Shown here one piece after another: positions 1 to 11,516 of a DNA stretch of 64,000 bases. This stretch comes from Strigamia acuminata (lineage: Eukaryota; Arthropoda; Chilopoda; Geophilomorpha; Linotaeniidae). The position numbers and the translations under genes were made by a program. The notes beneath the pieces were generated by a model. That model was not told the origin of the DNA. It did no database searches and saw nothing but the letters and a program-made list of their open reading frames with translations. Numbering within the stretch: position 1 is the stretch's first letter; each line of letters starts with the position of its first letter. The stretch is from the NCBI GenBank assembly GCA_949358305.1, contig OX442315.1:4774001-4838000 (forward strand), in the 5' to 3' direction.

Positions 1-51
1 AAAGGACATAAACCCATAAAAAATTGTTTAAAATATATTTAAAAAAAATGT

Positions 52-602
52 GACCGCTTGTGTGATCATTATCCCATAACCATTGTGACGGGTCGCCTCT
101 CTCACGGCAATCTGGGGATTGACTACCTTGAGTGGGGCCGACTCTCACGTAAATAATGGAGGCAGGGACTCCGGATTGTTCGGTTTTGACCTTTAATCCG
201 TTGTCTAGGGGTCGGAGTACCCATCACCTGTGTCGGGGCCATTAGGCCCACCACACCTACAACCGTCTTGTCGCCCACAGAGCATGTAGCCCGTGAACGA
301 CGTGGTCGGTTGGCATAACTTATTCTGCTGGAGTATATTTACCTCAGCCCATGTAGCCGCTCATAGAGGCTGCAATAGGGACATCACCCTATCACCGAGC
401 ATCACAGTGGTGAATGAGGGAAGAGCAGAGTCAACTGGGGCACTGCATTGCCCAGGCTGGCTAAGGGACCTCAAGAACACACGTCCTTAACCTGTGCTGT
501 CCAAACTCTCTCTCCCTCTCTCGACTCGCTCTCTTTTCCTCCACACCACTCAGCTCCCTCCTTCCCCACTTGGCCAGTTTACCTCGCAAGAGGGGTGGCT
601 GT
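52..602 (-). repeat. Dispersed repeat family X, copy 1 (reverse orientation)
   Basis: Matches, in reverse orientation, the repeat seen at 21916-22460 and within 48895-49960 and 54384-55500. Shared blocks include the 'cattcaccactgtgacgctc' core, a 'catgtagccgctcat' stretch and a 'ttgtctaggggt' stretch. There is no long ORF and no convincing terminal inverted repeat, so this looks like a non-autonomous element of about 550 bp whose class I cannot determine. Its far end is displaced to 1209-1300 by an insertion. Boundaries are approximate. Confidence 0.6.
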
Positions 603-1208
603 GAAAACTGGCGTTTTACTCCAGGGTTCACATTCCCTTTAATGTGATGTTTATGTGTTATTTTGGTGTGTTTTGATTTATTAATATTTTTGTAATTTGT
701 ATTTGATTTCATGACATTTATTTCGGGTACACATTCCCTTATATGTGCCATTATTATTACTATTTTGTGAAACTTAATTTAATAATGTTTTTTTAATTAA
801 TATTTGCTTGTATTAATTCTTATTATGACATCTTACTCGTTAGTGTCCTTTATTTGCTAATTTCCATATATTTTGAATTGATATTTGATATTTGCATTTA
901 TTATGTTTTTATTTGTTTATTTACATTTTTAGTGTCATTAACCTTGTTAATTAGATTGGGTTAAATTTGTTGTCACTCAACCTGGCTTCAGCTCCCCTCT
1001 TAAGAATGCAGCTGAAGCCAATTAAGAGATTAGTGTTGCTCCAATAGGAGCGTTTCTTGTATATAGTTTTTGTGAGACAATAAACTTGACCCCAGTGACT
1101 ATACAAAATTCATGGTGGCAACAAGTATTCAATTTATTTCAACTTACATTTTACAACACAAAGAAGCCAGAGACTTTTGGAACAATTTAAACGATTGGAT
1201 TCAACTGT
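603..1208 (+). mobile_element. Insertion splitting repeat X, with LTR-like segment 968-1112
   Basis: This AT-rich block interrupts repeat X. Bases 968-1112 start TG and end CA, contain AATAAA about 30 bp before the end, and are followed at once by TGGTGGCAACAAG, which resembles a primer-binding site. This is the arrangement at the inner edge of a 5' LTR. No coding remnant follows, so it is a decayed LTR-element fragment at best. The 603-967 part is AT-rich and holds nothing recognisable. Confidence 0.4.
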
Positions 1209-1300
1209 GGCCAGGGGCCAGAGAGCAGTGTGGAGTGATGTGGGTCACTGTGGGTGACCACGGTAGCCAAACGGCCACACCATCAATTCTTCCTAGCGGG
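1209..1300 (-). repeat. Repeat family X, displaced terminal part
   Basis: Reverse-oriented match to the left end of family X (the 'ggccacccacagtgacctg' region at 21925). It continues copy 1 after the insertion at 603-1208. Confidence 0.5.
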
Positions 1301-1455
1301 GTGGGGTTGAACTAGGCCATATCGGTGTGTGTTGCCAGTGACCAGCAATGATTGAAATTAGTGTTCGATAAGCTGTTTAACTTTTCACAAATTTTTAAAT
1401 AACTATGTAGCTGTTACGATTGCAAAAAGGTTTTTTAATACAATAAATTTCCTAC

Positions 1456-2481
1456 CTGCCCTAAATCATAGTTTTCCATATCTCTCGACTCTTCCCATAA
1501 AAGATCAGCATTGTTTGTAAATGTGGATGGTTCATCAAGTAATTCTAAAAAATCGATGTCTTCCGCACAAGTATCATTCAGCTTTTTCTCCTTTTTGATC
1601 TTGACTTTTTCCTCATATATGACTTTTGTATCAGAGCACACAACGATCGGCGGTATTTGAGTATATTCTTCTCGTACAAGTTCAATAGTGTTGTATGTTG
1701 AATATCTTGTGAAAGCCAAAATTTGTTCGTAAATAAAGTATGAACAAAAGCTAAACATAACTAGCAGAAACACTTTTTTTACCGGTAACTTGTTTTGCTT
1801 GTTTTGCTTGCAAGTCTGCATTTGTTGATTCATTATTTTCTGAGCCTTTCGAATCACTTTACTTTCTAACTCACTCTTTTGTTTAAAATAATCTAGAAGC
1901 CATCTTCTTTGTTTACGAATGCTGGTATTAATAATATCTACAATTGACAGACAAGATACTCCTGCATAAAAGGACAGACAACCTCCAATGTCACACAGAA
2001 GGGAGATAAAGTCGTAGAAGTAGTATTCAATAAAAGAACACACCCATTTGCTGAATACATATACTTCCAAAAAACTATCTTGTAGATTGCTGTTATGATA
2101 ATGTGAAATCACCATAGTTTCCTCACATTCTGTTGAACAGTGACAATCAAAATGTGGGATTACAGTTGCCGTTATGTTGTTTATTTCTTTGAGGTAATCA
2201 CATGTTAGTTTGTTTGCAAAGCAATGATTAAGAAAGGCAATCTAAAAAAAAAATTACAATATCAATTTTAGCTTGAATGGCCTTTGGGAACAATAATTGT
2301 GTTTTGGATTTGTGAATTTGTCATTTGGAAGCATAAACAATCTTTATTTATAAAGTAGCCTATCTACTTACTGACAAGTGAAATTTCGTGAAGCAACTTC
2401 ATTCAAATAACACTGACTTTGGCAATCTTCCATTTCCTTCTCGCTAACGCATGGAGACATCCTTCGATTAATAAATTTATA
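1456..2481 (-). pseudogene. DEG/ENaC gene A: two internal exons (TM2 to TM1 fusion exon)
   Basis: Exon 2372-2481 has acceptor ctctag and donor GTAAGT and encodes a Cys-rich ectodomain piece (YKFINRRMSPC..., ending phase 2) that aligns with exon 5 of gene B. Exon 1456-2241 encodes a CHCSTEC cysteine cluster, a pore helix TM2 (LLCDIGGCLSFYAGVSCL, with the G-x-S filter GVS), a basic linker, then a second membrane helix (VFLLVMFSFCSYFIYEQ) and an IPPIVVC motif typical of the segment after TM1. The order is therefore TM2 then TM1 in one exon, as in genes B-D. The expected phase at the 2372/2241 junction gives an LPF motif and then a stop, so a single-base frameshift near 2230 is implied. No exons for the following ectodomain are visible between 1 and 1455. 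Gene A is either a pseudogene or broken by insertions. Confidence 0.6.
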
Positions 2482-2817
2482 CTAGAGAAACAAATCAATT
2501 GTTAATTTGATGTGTGTATGAACGAGAGTGACTTATCGCCCACTTGTGGAGCGACTTCAATGAACAGTCGCCACCAAAACAATCAGTGAGTGCTTACACT
2601 ACAGTTTATTTAAAACAATAAGCGGAATTTTAAAATATCAACCTTTTTTTGATTAATTTAAATGCATTTACTTACTATGATAAGCTAGTATTATCGATAT
2701 ATAATTTAAGTTTAGTCTGAATCTGAATTTTCAAACGGCAGTTTGAACCAATTTGAATTTTATCTTCTATTTTAATAAATAGATAGTCATTTGCATTAAT
2801 TGTTTTACTTTATTTAA

Positions 2818-3711
2818 CCTTCCCACAGCCATGGTGGGGTCAGAAAAAAACAAAGGTAGTAAAATAGCTGTAACTTTTTTTCCTGAAAATTAATTTAGGG
2901 GACCAGCTTTAATTCCTCCAAAAATATTTTTTCTAAATTTATAATAACTAAGTTCTAACATTTTTTTTGATTATGAATAAGTTAAACTAATAATAGGAAG
3001 AAAATTTACAACATAAAACACCATTACGTGAGCGCTGTACACTGTTTTGCCACTTTTTAGCACTAGGCGGTATATTGAAACGCTTCTGCGCATGTGCAGA
3101 ATCTTAATTTTCCAGGTGCAACCACATTTTTCCTGGCCTCAGCACATGTTTTAATGTGCTCAAACCAGAAAAAATGCGATTGCACCTGGAAAAATAAGAT
3201 TCTGTACATGCGCAGAAGCATTTTAAAAGAAGGCCGATTTGACCGACCACAGCTATACTCTTGTTCGACTCAAAAGGGTGCCCTTCTCCCATTGGCCGAG
3301 CCGTATCACTGGTGTAGTGATCCAAAAATGTAGACCCAAACACCAGAAATGCATTACAATGTACAGACATTGAAATCCATTGCCTAGGCTACTGGCAAAA
3401 ATTCAAAATTGTTTACTATCCAGACATAGTAACCAATAAACATAACAAACATGAGTTTTACATTTATATGTGCATAAAACTTTATTTCCTAAATGGAAAT
3501 AACATTTTTTTTATAAAAATAATCAAAATTATATCAACTTAAATGGTAATAGCAATCATTAAACATAAGAAAAATAAAAACTACTTCTCCTAGTGGTAGT
3601 AATTCAAACTTGAGGTAGGAGTAATGCGGCTCGGCCAATGGGAGAAGTGCAACCTTTGGAGTCGAACAAGAGTATAGCAACGTGTTGTAACCACGCATGG
3701 CTATGGGAAGG
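2818..3711. mobile_element. piggyBac-type MITE (TTAA target site)
   Basis: The 894-bp element has terminal inverted repeats CCTTCCCACAGCCATGG on the left and the inverted CCATAGCCATG/GGGAAGG form on the right. It is flanked by TTAA at 2814-2817 and 3712-3715, the target duplication of piggyBac transposons, whose ends also begin CCY. There is no transposase ORF, so it is non-autonomous. A second inverted pair (about 3081-3117 and 3182-3219, gcgcatgtgcagaatctta) gives an internal hairpin. A smaller foldback (3253-3677) is nested in it. A 400-bp relative lies at 17102-17501. Confidence 0.8.
3253..3677. mobile_element. Foldback element nested in the MITE
   Basis: Arms of about 50 bp (ctatactcttgttcgactc at the left, its inverse at the right, both extending through a ggccaatggga block) surround about 320 bp. 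The same element, with shared interior sequence, is at 40971-41275, where it is flanked by TA. That points to a mariner-type non-autonomous element. Confidence 0.65.
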
Positions 3712-3715
3712 TTAA

Positions 3716-4995
3716 TACAGATTAAAAATGTTACATTCTTAGGGAAATTGCATAAATTACTGAATGTAACCACTGTCCTAACTAGGTTCAGTGTTGGACT
3801 GGTCAGGCAGACTACTGGTGGCCTGTAATGATGTGAAATATTTGTCCTTACCCGGTGGCCCAAGTTATCCAAACTTCTCGGGACAAATTTGTTTCCGTGG
3901 GCCGACCTTTCTAGATTGCCCAGTACTAAATTTGTTCCCAGTCCAGCCCTGGTTGCGTTACCCCAAATGTTTTTTTTTCTATTACTTTTTGTCTAAATTT
4001 TTGTCCCCTAAAAATTTTTAGATGAAAAGTATTATTTTTGAATGTAACTGCCAAACTTGGTCCTGGGTGGCAGATCATGATCTAGGTCAAGAGTATAAAA
4101 TGGCAGCGGCTGAACTGTTTCCTCTCCTCCTCGCTTTTTTTAATACTATGTAAATTAAGTTCATGTTGTCCTGAACATGCTATTTACAAACTATTAACTT
4201 ACATCCAATAATTTTTGCAGTATGTGCACAATCAAACTCATTAATAATAACAAGCCATTGTTTGAGTGAACAACAACTCACTATTTTCGATTCTTGTCCC
4301 GAGAGACATTATTGAATAGATCTCCTTAGTTTTAAATTTGTTGTAATGCATTTTTGATCCCTATAATGAAACAATTAAATGTTAAGAGTGTTATTCAGAA
4401 ACTGTTTGCGCTTTTTTTGAAAATTATCATAAAACTACAAAAGGTGTGGAGTTTGAAATAGGCAACTTGATTGCTGCTCACGATGCAGCATACAGGTGGG
4501 CATACTGTTATCTCCATTACTAATGCATTCCTAACAGCTCTTTACTAGTACTATCTGCATTACGGTTCCAACCGCAAAGAAATGTTCATAAGCTTATGAT
4601 ATCAAATTTAAATTAACTGCAATAAATATGCTTCAAAACAGAGATTCTTAAGCTCTTTCTACTTGCTCTGCAGATTTTCAGAAGATCACCAATTTTTGCA
4701 AAAAATTGATGATTTTTTGTTAAAATCATTGTTTTTCTATCCCTGTGCTTATTGACAATTTATTCCCAAATGAGAATCTTTTTACAAATTAATTTATTCC
4801 AAGTATTCTCCATTGCAATAATACATGCTTGCAACCTAGACAAAACGTTATCAAATAAATTTTGCAAAGTGTCATGACTTATCAATTGGGAAGCTGTTGT
4901 GATCTTCTCTTAGCAATAGAAACAAGTCTAAAATTTCAGAAAAATAAGGACTGTTAAATTTGTATTTTTTCAATAATTTTGAACAAAAATAACGA
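3716..4995. other. No gene seen
   Basis: AT-rich intronic or intergenic sequence. Short open frames here have no domain features. It lies between the N-terminal exon and the internal exons of gene A, but I could not find conserved exons in it. Confidence 0.5.
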
Positions 4996-5572
4996 CGAGG
5001 GGTCATTTCGTCGCCGGTCATTTCGTAGTTTTAGTGGCCAAAAATCATTTTTTTTATAATTTTATTTTGTGGGTCATTTCGTCGCCGCCCCTTTCGTCGC
5101 CGATTGGTCATTTCGTCGCCAATGGTCGTTTTGTCGCCGATGGGTCATTTCGTCGCCAATGGTCGTTTCGTCGCCGATGGGTCATTTCGTCGCCAATGGT
5201 CGTTTCATCGCCGATGGGTCTTTTCATTACTTTTCATTACCACAGGGCTGGAACGTTTATAAGACGTTACGAAAAGACGCATTAATGGACCAATCGGAGA
5301 CACAATGACCTTTTGGAGACGCATTGACCAATCGGCGACGAAATGACCCATCGGCGACGAAACGACCAATGGAGAATGTTACGACCAATCGGCAACGAAA
5401 CGACCGATGAAATATCAAATCGGCGACGAAATGACCCATCGGCGACGAAAAGACCAGCTACGAAATGACCATACAAGAAATCGAAAACAAAAAGGGCCAA
5501 CGCCGAAAACTGCGATCATTTCGTCGCCGTAAGTGGCGACGAAATGATCGCCTACGAAACGTAGGCGACGAA
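4996..5572. repeat. Inverted array of a GTCATTTCGTCGCC unit
   Basis: The left half (4996-5240) has about eight direct copies of a 17-18-bp unit, GGTCATTTCGTCGCC followed by GATG or AATG. The right half (5290-5572) has similar copies in inverse orientation (GGCGACGAAATGACC). The spacer carries degenerate units. The result is a roughly 570-bp imperfect palindrome. Open frames across it (repeating SFRRRWV-like peptides) come from the repeat, not from a gene. Confidence 0.85.
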
Positions 5573-5832
5573 ATGATAACATATGAATTGAATAGTTTCT
5601 GATTAAACAAACGAGGCTCTACAACTTTACAATTGGCATTTTCAAATCGCAGTTACTTTTATGGTACAATGTAAAAAACCATGAAACATTGTTTAAAACC
5701 TAAATTTGTGTTGCTAAATGACTTGCCCATCCACTGCTTTCTCTAGATTCGGGAACACAATCTGTGATTACTACCTAATTACAGAAATATTCGACTGAAA
5801 ACTCTGTATTGGCTCCTCCAGGCTTCACTTAC

Positions 5833-6390
5833 ACTTGAAAAACTGATATTTTGAATCATTTTGGTAAAGTTTTTCATTTTCATTACTTCGTAAAAGTCTC
5901 TGCGATTGTCCATAAGAAAAACGATACTCTGTTCGCAAGCTAGAATTATAAATTTTAAGACAAGTTTAATATTAGAATAATTGAACTTACTACTTAAAGA
6001 TTTGTCGCTTATATTTTTTTCATACTCCATGTCTTCATCTGTTTGACCTGCATAGACATACAGTGCTGGAAAATCCCCAAGACTTTCTTCGGCAATGTCA
6101 GCACGAACCTTGATAGGCTTATGTGCGTAATAAATAATTTGTTGGATACATTGGAAAATGCATAAAGAAAGAGCAAGAACGCCAATTGATATTCTTGAAA
6201 TTTGATGTATTCTTGAAACTAAGTTGTTTTTGTTGGTTTCGGTAAAGGAAAATGTGTGTTCTTCTGATATGTAAGTTTTAGTAATTCTTCGGATTTCTCT
6301 TACTTTTCTTCTGTAATTCATTCTAACAACTATCATGAAAACATTAGCGCAATCAAAGTTTCTGTTTTTAACAGCCGAAACCATTACCAA
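5833..6390 (-). CDS. DEG/ENaC gene A, N-terminal exon
   Basis: Starts at the ATG at 6390 and runs in frame to a GTAAGT donor directly below 5833 (phase 0). The product has a basic cytosolic N-terminus (RRKVREIRRITK), one membrane helix (ISIGVLALSLCIFQCIQQIIYYA, about residues 69-91), then a FPALYVYAG segment corresponding to the conserved FPxVxxC block after TM1. This is the layout of exon 1 of gene B, and the phase is the same. Sequence identity to B is low. It probably belongs with the exons at 1456-2481, but the ectodomain exons between them were not found. Confidence 0.55.
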
Positions 6391-6898
6391 AAACCATCAC
6401 CAAAAACCGCAAAAACAAAAACTACACTGGAGTTGTTTTTAAAATCATTGAAGTCGGGTTTGAGTTTTTACAACCAAATTCAAAATGTCCGCCTGGAAAA
6501 TTCAATTGACGAATCAGACTTTCAAGTGTCATAAACACTTTCAGGGGAAGCACCCACATCCCAAAATGTGAGAAAATGCTAAATTATGTTAAAATAAGGG
6601 GCTACAAGCAGAATTCGTTTGGGGTGTTTTCCCCACATTGCTTACTTCTGTAATTGGTCAATTCGCTTTTATGCGAACTAGCTGAATGTTAATTTCCTCC
6701 ATTCGAGCATTTACAAGAAGTTCCAGAAATACATTATCTATTATACGCATACAGTATTTGTAAGTAGACTTTGACCGATACCGGTAACGGTATCGGCTAC
6801 CGGCCGATATTTCGGTATTCACCGATATCGGATCCGATATTTTTTTGCGAGGCCGATACCGATATTGCCACGCTTTTGGAGCAGTATACAGGGTAGTC

Positions 6899-7235
6899 AG
6901 AAAGTCTGGTTCTATGTAAATAATTCCCAAACTGTTCTAGATGTTGACTATTGTTTCAGACCTTTTTTCTCAAAATTTTTCAGTAAGAATTAATTTTTTT
7001 AAGAGCAGTTCTAGACTAATTGGATGATGCTCTACAACTTTCTACATCACTTTTTTGCTCTATCACGGTTCTCGAGTTACAATATGGATGACCTTGAAGA
7101 TGACCTCTGAGGTCAAGTTGAATGTCATAATTGGATTCCTCCCCCGACATACTACCCTGACAATAATTTTGCTGAATCAACATCTAGAACAGTTTGGGAA
7201 TTATTTACGTAGAACCAGACTTTCTGACCACCCTG
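6899..7235. mobile_element. Foldback MITE, CAGGGTAGTCAGAAAGTC ends, TA-flanked
   Basis: The 337-bp element has near-perfect arms of about 65 bp (cagggtagtcagaaagtctgg at the left, the inverse ending in ccaccctg at the right). TA on both sides suggests mariner-type TA targeting. It abuts the next foldback with only TATA between them. Confidence 0.7.
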
Positions 7236-7239
7236 TATA

Positions 7240-7996
7240 CAGGGTGGAAGAAAAGTCTGGTTATCTACTAAATATTTCTGAAAGTGCTGACAATTCATCT
7301 AATCTACTGATGGCAAAGTATTAAAGTTGGGTGGGGCAATCTTTTGGTGACCCGAAATTTGACCTTGGAATGTTCCTTCAAGGTTATTTAAAAATTATCT
7401 CGGAAACCGTTAGAGATAGACAAAAATTTCCAATTGTAAACTTGTAGAGCAACATTTGATTAGTCTAAAAATGACTAATTCTCAAATATTTTGTATTAAA
7501 TAATTTTAAGAAAATTGCAATTGAAAAAGAAGTTTTTAAAAGAAAAAGTCATAAAAAAAATTCAGTTTTTTATCCATATCTCTGCAACGGTGCCAGATAT
7601 GCAAATTCCAATCAGGGGAATCGATTTTTTGAAACATTTTACGTCTAATCAGCACGTTTTTGACACTTTTTCAATTTTGCCCATGTTATCTTTTGACTTG
7701 TGTCTACCTTTTCAATTGCGATTTTCTTACAATTTTTTAGTACAAAATATTTGAGAATTAGTCATTTTTAGACTAAACAAATGTTGCTCTACAAGTGTAC
7801 AATTGGAAATTTCTGTCTATCTCTAACGGTTTCCGAGATAATTTTCAAATAACCTTGAAGAAACATCCCAAGGTCAAATTTTGGGTCACCAAAAGATTGC
7901 CCCACCCAACTTTAATACTTTACCATCATTAGATCAGATGAATTGTCAGCACTTTCAGAAATATTTTTTATAGTGATAGACTTTTTGTTCACCCTG
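7240..7996. mobile_element. Long-arm foldback element F, copy 1
   Basis: The 757-bp element starts CAGGGTGG and ends CACCCTG, with TA on both sides. The arms pair over roughly 270-290 bp (for example the left block ttgggtggggcaatc and the inverse right block gattgccccacccaa). Related copies are at 19019-19788, 40145-40900 and, truncated, 22650-23026. It has no real ORF. A transcript through it would form a long hairpin. Confidence 0.8.
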
Positions 7997-8206
7997 TATA
8001 CGTACTAGTACTGCTTCAAAAACGTTTCTAAAACATAAAATAAATTAATAAACGCAATTTTAATTTTCTTTTTTTTATTTTGGGGGGTGGGGGGGGCCAG
8101 ACATTTTAATTTTAATATCGGCGCAGGTGTCGGTATCGGCCGTTATTCGGTTGCCGATTATCGGTATCGGCGATACTGCAAAATATCGATATTGGTCAAA
8201 GTCAAC

Positions 8207-8766
8207 TTGTAAGCTACAGTATATCTAACTTTGTATAACTATACTGTTTACACAGGATGCAACAGTAGTCTAGTCTGGTTTTCCTTAAATAATTTCAACA
8301 TTGTCACACAATGGTCGAATGAGTCATGTGATAAAAGGGGTGGGCAAAATTCAATAATGATTCCAAATCTGACCTTGGAGGCTTTTCAAATTAACAACTA
8401 ACCTAACCTAACCTAACCTTCACACCACGTGAATGACCAATTTCTTGTATATTTCCTATCATTGGGAACTTATCACAAGTAGTCAATTAAATTAAGATGT
8501 GATTTATCAATTACCATCGGCTTTGTAGTTGTTGTGTGTACTACAGGAAATCTGAAATAAAATAATCTTTACAATTTATTTTTAATTATGCACTCTTTGC
8601 ATGTTGTGAATAAAGAAAATGTAAATAGTAAATAGTTAATTTCAATGCAGTGTTTACACACGTAATGAAAGCAAAGTTTATTTTCTAAAGATATAATGTT
8701 GAAATACAAATTCATTTGAACGCTATAAGCTTAGAACTTATATGTTGACAAACTGATTAATGTATT
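8207..8766. other. No gene; AT-rich spacer
   Basis: No coding signal. The only notable feature is the TTAGG tract annotated separately. Confidence 0.5.
8398..8418 (-). repeat. Interstitial telomere-type repeat (TTAGG)n
   Basis: Four to five tandem CCTAA units, which is TTAGG on the minus strand. TTAGG is the telomere repeat of most arthropods, so this supports an arthropod source and marks a possible old telomere-healing or telomere-insertion site. Confidence 0.75.
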
Positions 8767-8953
8767 TCAACATGAAATCCCGGTACCGGAACTGCAGGGC
8801 GTCCAAAATACTGCGGTACTTGAGCTGGCCAGGGAAAGTACCGCGGTCCTGGTACAAAGCATGCACAAAAGTACTGCGGTACGGGCTGCGGCACAGTACC
8901 GGTACCGGCGGTACTGGACTTCTGTACAGTACCGCGTACCGTGCCCAACACTG
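8767..8953. mobile_element. hAT-type MITE, left-truncated copy
   Basis: Shares the GTACCG-rich body and the GTGCCCAACACTG right terminus of the complete copy at 39626-40037. After the terminus comes TTGACCAC, the counterpart of the target duplication TCGACCAC at the other copy. The left terminus is missing. Because the insertion site is shared, the insertion predates the segmental duplication. Confidence 0.7.
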
Positions 8954-11516
8954 TTGACCACCGTGTTAAATTTGTGTATTAATCCGCCATGACACTGTAG
9001 ACTGCGAGCATCTGATATAGACGGAGTCTGTTTGAAGATCATGCGCCGGGTCTAGAGAGTCTCTCCCTGAAGAATGGACACATCTCTGGACCAGCAACTT
9101 TTTGCCTAACTGGCAAGTTGACATGTAAATTTCCTACCTGAATAATAAAAATAAAATTTTTGCTGCACTTGTGCTGCTTCCTGCCTGCTTGACACACACT
9201 AGATAGTGCCAAAACAAAATAAATATTTCAACTAACATGACATTGAAAAACTTGTGTCGCTAGTCGCACCATGTGATTAGTGTGCTGTACGTACTTATTA
9301 ACTTAGCCTTCAAAACATAGTAATTATTAACGATGTCAATTCATGTTCTCATCCCTAGTCGCACCGTGTGATTAGTGTGCTGTATGTAGTTATTAACTTT
9401 GCCTTCAAAACATAGCAGAAATTAATAACGATGTCAATTCAGGGTCTCATCGCTAGTCGCACCATGTAATTTGTGTGCTATATGTAGTTATTACCCAAAT
9501 AAATAAATAATTACAGTGACATTTGATACAAAATATGAATTATTTAACTTCAATCAATTGCTAACAAAGGTAACAAACATGCTTAGTTGACAAGCAATGC
9601 ATGACACATGATTGCAGTCACCCAATCAGCGCATAGTCCGAATCAATAGGAAATAACACACAGATACTTGTCCATGTTATCCTTGGTTCATGGTAGCACA
9701 CATTATGACTCTCAATATCGTTATGCTTGAACGCATTAAATATTGCGTGCAACATTATTTATGGATTCCTTTTAAAAACATGTTAATAAATACAATTATT
9801 CAGAGCTACAGTGACGAAAATTATATGTAATTAGTGGAATGAATAAATTGAGAAAGATAATTTTGCTGTTTTGAAATGTGTAAATGTATTTCAATGTTGC
9901 CAACCAGAAATTGATGTTATTTTATTTTAAAAATATGTTATTACTTACAATCGCTCCAGAGCTTAAGTAGCTTAATTGGTACAACAGCTGTCTGAAAGGC
10001 AAACAAAGGATTCGCGTTAAACTGCTGGCTCGTGACTCCTCAGTGTCCGAGCAATTTGGAGTTTGGAATTTAGAATTTGGAATTTTTTTCTTCTCTAGTA
10101 GTTGTAGAATATTATTGCTTATCTGCACTTGCTCATTTCCATTTTGCTCATTTCCATTTTCTAGACAATTATGGTACCGGTAGTTTCATAATGTTCCAAT
10201 TTTTTGATAGTTAACAAACTTATTTCTTCTGGAGTCCAAACGTCGTATCTGTATTTTTATTTCCAATTAATTAATTAATTAATTAATTTTCACCGCCGTC
10301 TTCGCAACTATTTACTGTTTACCCAATAGACCCATACTCATGTTTTTTCCACTGTATTTTTGCTCCTTTGGGGCCTTAGACCAATAAATAATAATAATAA
10401 TAATAATAATATTCATTTTTAAATAGATGTATGTTACAAGATGTTACTCACCATTTGTTTAAACAATACTATAAACATTCATGAATTGTGAGACTGCGCT
10501 GATTCGTTATACATTTTCATAAAAACATCTGAAAAAGCCAAATTTTGTTCAATTTTATTCATAACAATTTCACTTACTTGGTTTTAATTGGATGCATTTT
10601 CCAATTGCCGTCGTCAAGAACAAATAGATAATTGTACATTGATCTGTGAGGAAATTTGCTATTGCCTTAATTGGAATAAAAACAATAAGAATAAACAAAA
10701 AAATAATCTGCTGCATCATATAATTATATTACCGATTGGACCAAATGAATAAAAGTATCTGTCGAAATTAAACTTAAGCTAGGGTTATATGGAGATTTCG
10801 ACACGTGACGCCAAACGAAATGTAACGCTGTATCGGGTGAAATATGGCTTACTGTCACACGAGAATCACGAAATAATCAACAAGAATTTGTTCTTTTATC
10901 TATTGGACGAAAAAAATAAAAATTTCTGCTGGATTTGGTGCGAGGACAAAGCGATTTTAACGCATGAAGCCAGATCGAGAGAAATCTAGCGCCATTTCAG
11001 ATGAAATTTGGCCAACTGTCTCACGAGAATAATGTAATAATAAACAATACACATTACCTGATTCAGCTGGTGATTACTGACGCGAGGGCTGTTGTCCACG
11101 ACGAAAGTAAACTCGAACTCGCATTAGGCCCGCCATGTGTATTTAAGTTTGTCAAGCTGCCGCCAGAGCGCCAGCAAGATAACAGCATACCAGGCGTGAT
11201 AAACTCAATTTTGAATTTTTCCACTCAATAGAATGTTTTTAATTTGCAACTATAAGTAACGTATAAAATTGTTTTATTACGACGTTTAATTTTTTGGAAA
11301 CAACACTACATTACAATTCTGAATTATCTATAGATTGTAATACATTTTAAGCACAAAATCTTCAATAATTGTAATCACAGAAAGATATATCAGAAATGCC
11401 AAGAAAAAATCCTAAAATTGATTCAATGCCATTGATGCAGTTTGCAAGTGAGACTGCAAATAACTGTCGCACTTCGGACCATAAGACACAGCCCAATTTT
11501 TGGACCACTTCTAAAA
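8954..11516. repeat. Segmental duplication, copy 1 (left part)
   Basis: Closely matches 40038-47820 once the insertions in the latter are removed. Anchors are gcgccgggtcta, a gagagtctctccct block, a 97-bp minisatellite, gatacaaaatatgaattatt, and an ggagatttcgacacgtgacg block. Copy 1 resumes at 13265-13560 after an insertion, then at about 17735 after the TRAF-gene block, and runs into gene B as copy 2 runs into gene C. Short open frames at 10789-11623 are disrupted in copy 2, so I read them as noncoding. Microsatellites (TTAA)n at 10267-10288 and (AAT)n at 10387-10411 occur only in this copy. Confidence 0.8.
9256..9490. repeat. Minisatellite, about 97-bp unit, 2 full copies plus a part
   Basis: Units begin near 9256, 9351 and 9448 at tcgctagtcgcaccatgtg or variants. 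The paralogous block at 41430-41760 has one more unit. Confidence 0.75.

Larger units (their letters stand above)
6775..8206. mobile_element. TIR element with GATACCGGTA-type palindromic ends, carrying two nested elements
   Basis: Ends GACTTTGACCGATACC (left) and inverse of GACTTTGACCAATATC (right) are terminal inverted repeats. The outer flanks share TTGTAAG (6768-6774 and 8207-8213), a likely target duplication. Sub-terminal sequence is rich in GATATCGG/GGTATCGG palindromes on both sides. The interior is filled by two later insertions at 6899-7235 and 7240-7996. No transposase is visible. Confidence 0.65.

Noticed and set aside
4996-5572. CRISPR-like array of regularly spaced short repeats
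   Set aside because: Units are adjacent with only 2-4 bp of variation and no unique spacers, and half of them are inverted. The genome is clearly eukaryotic.
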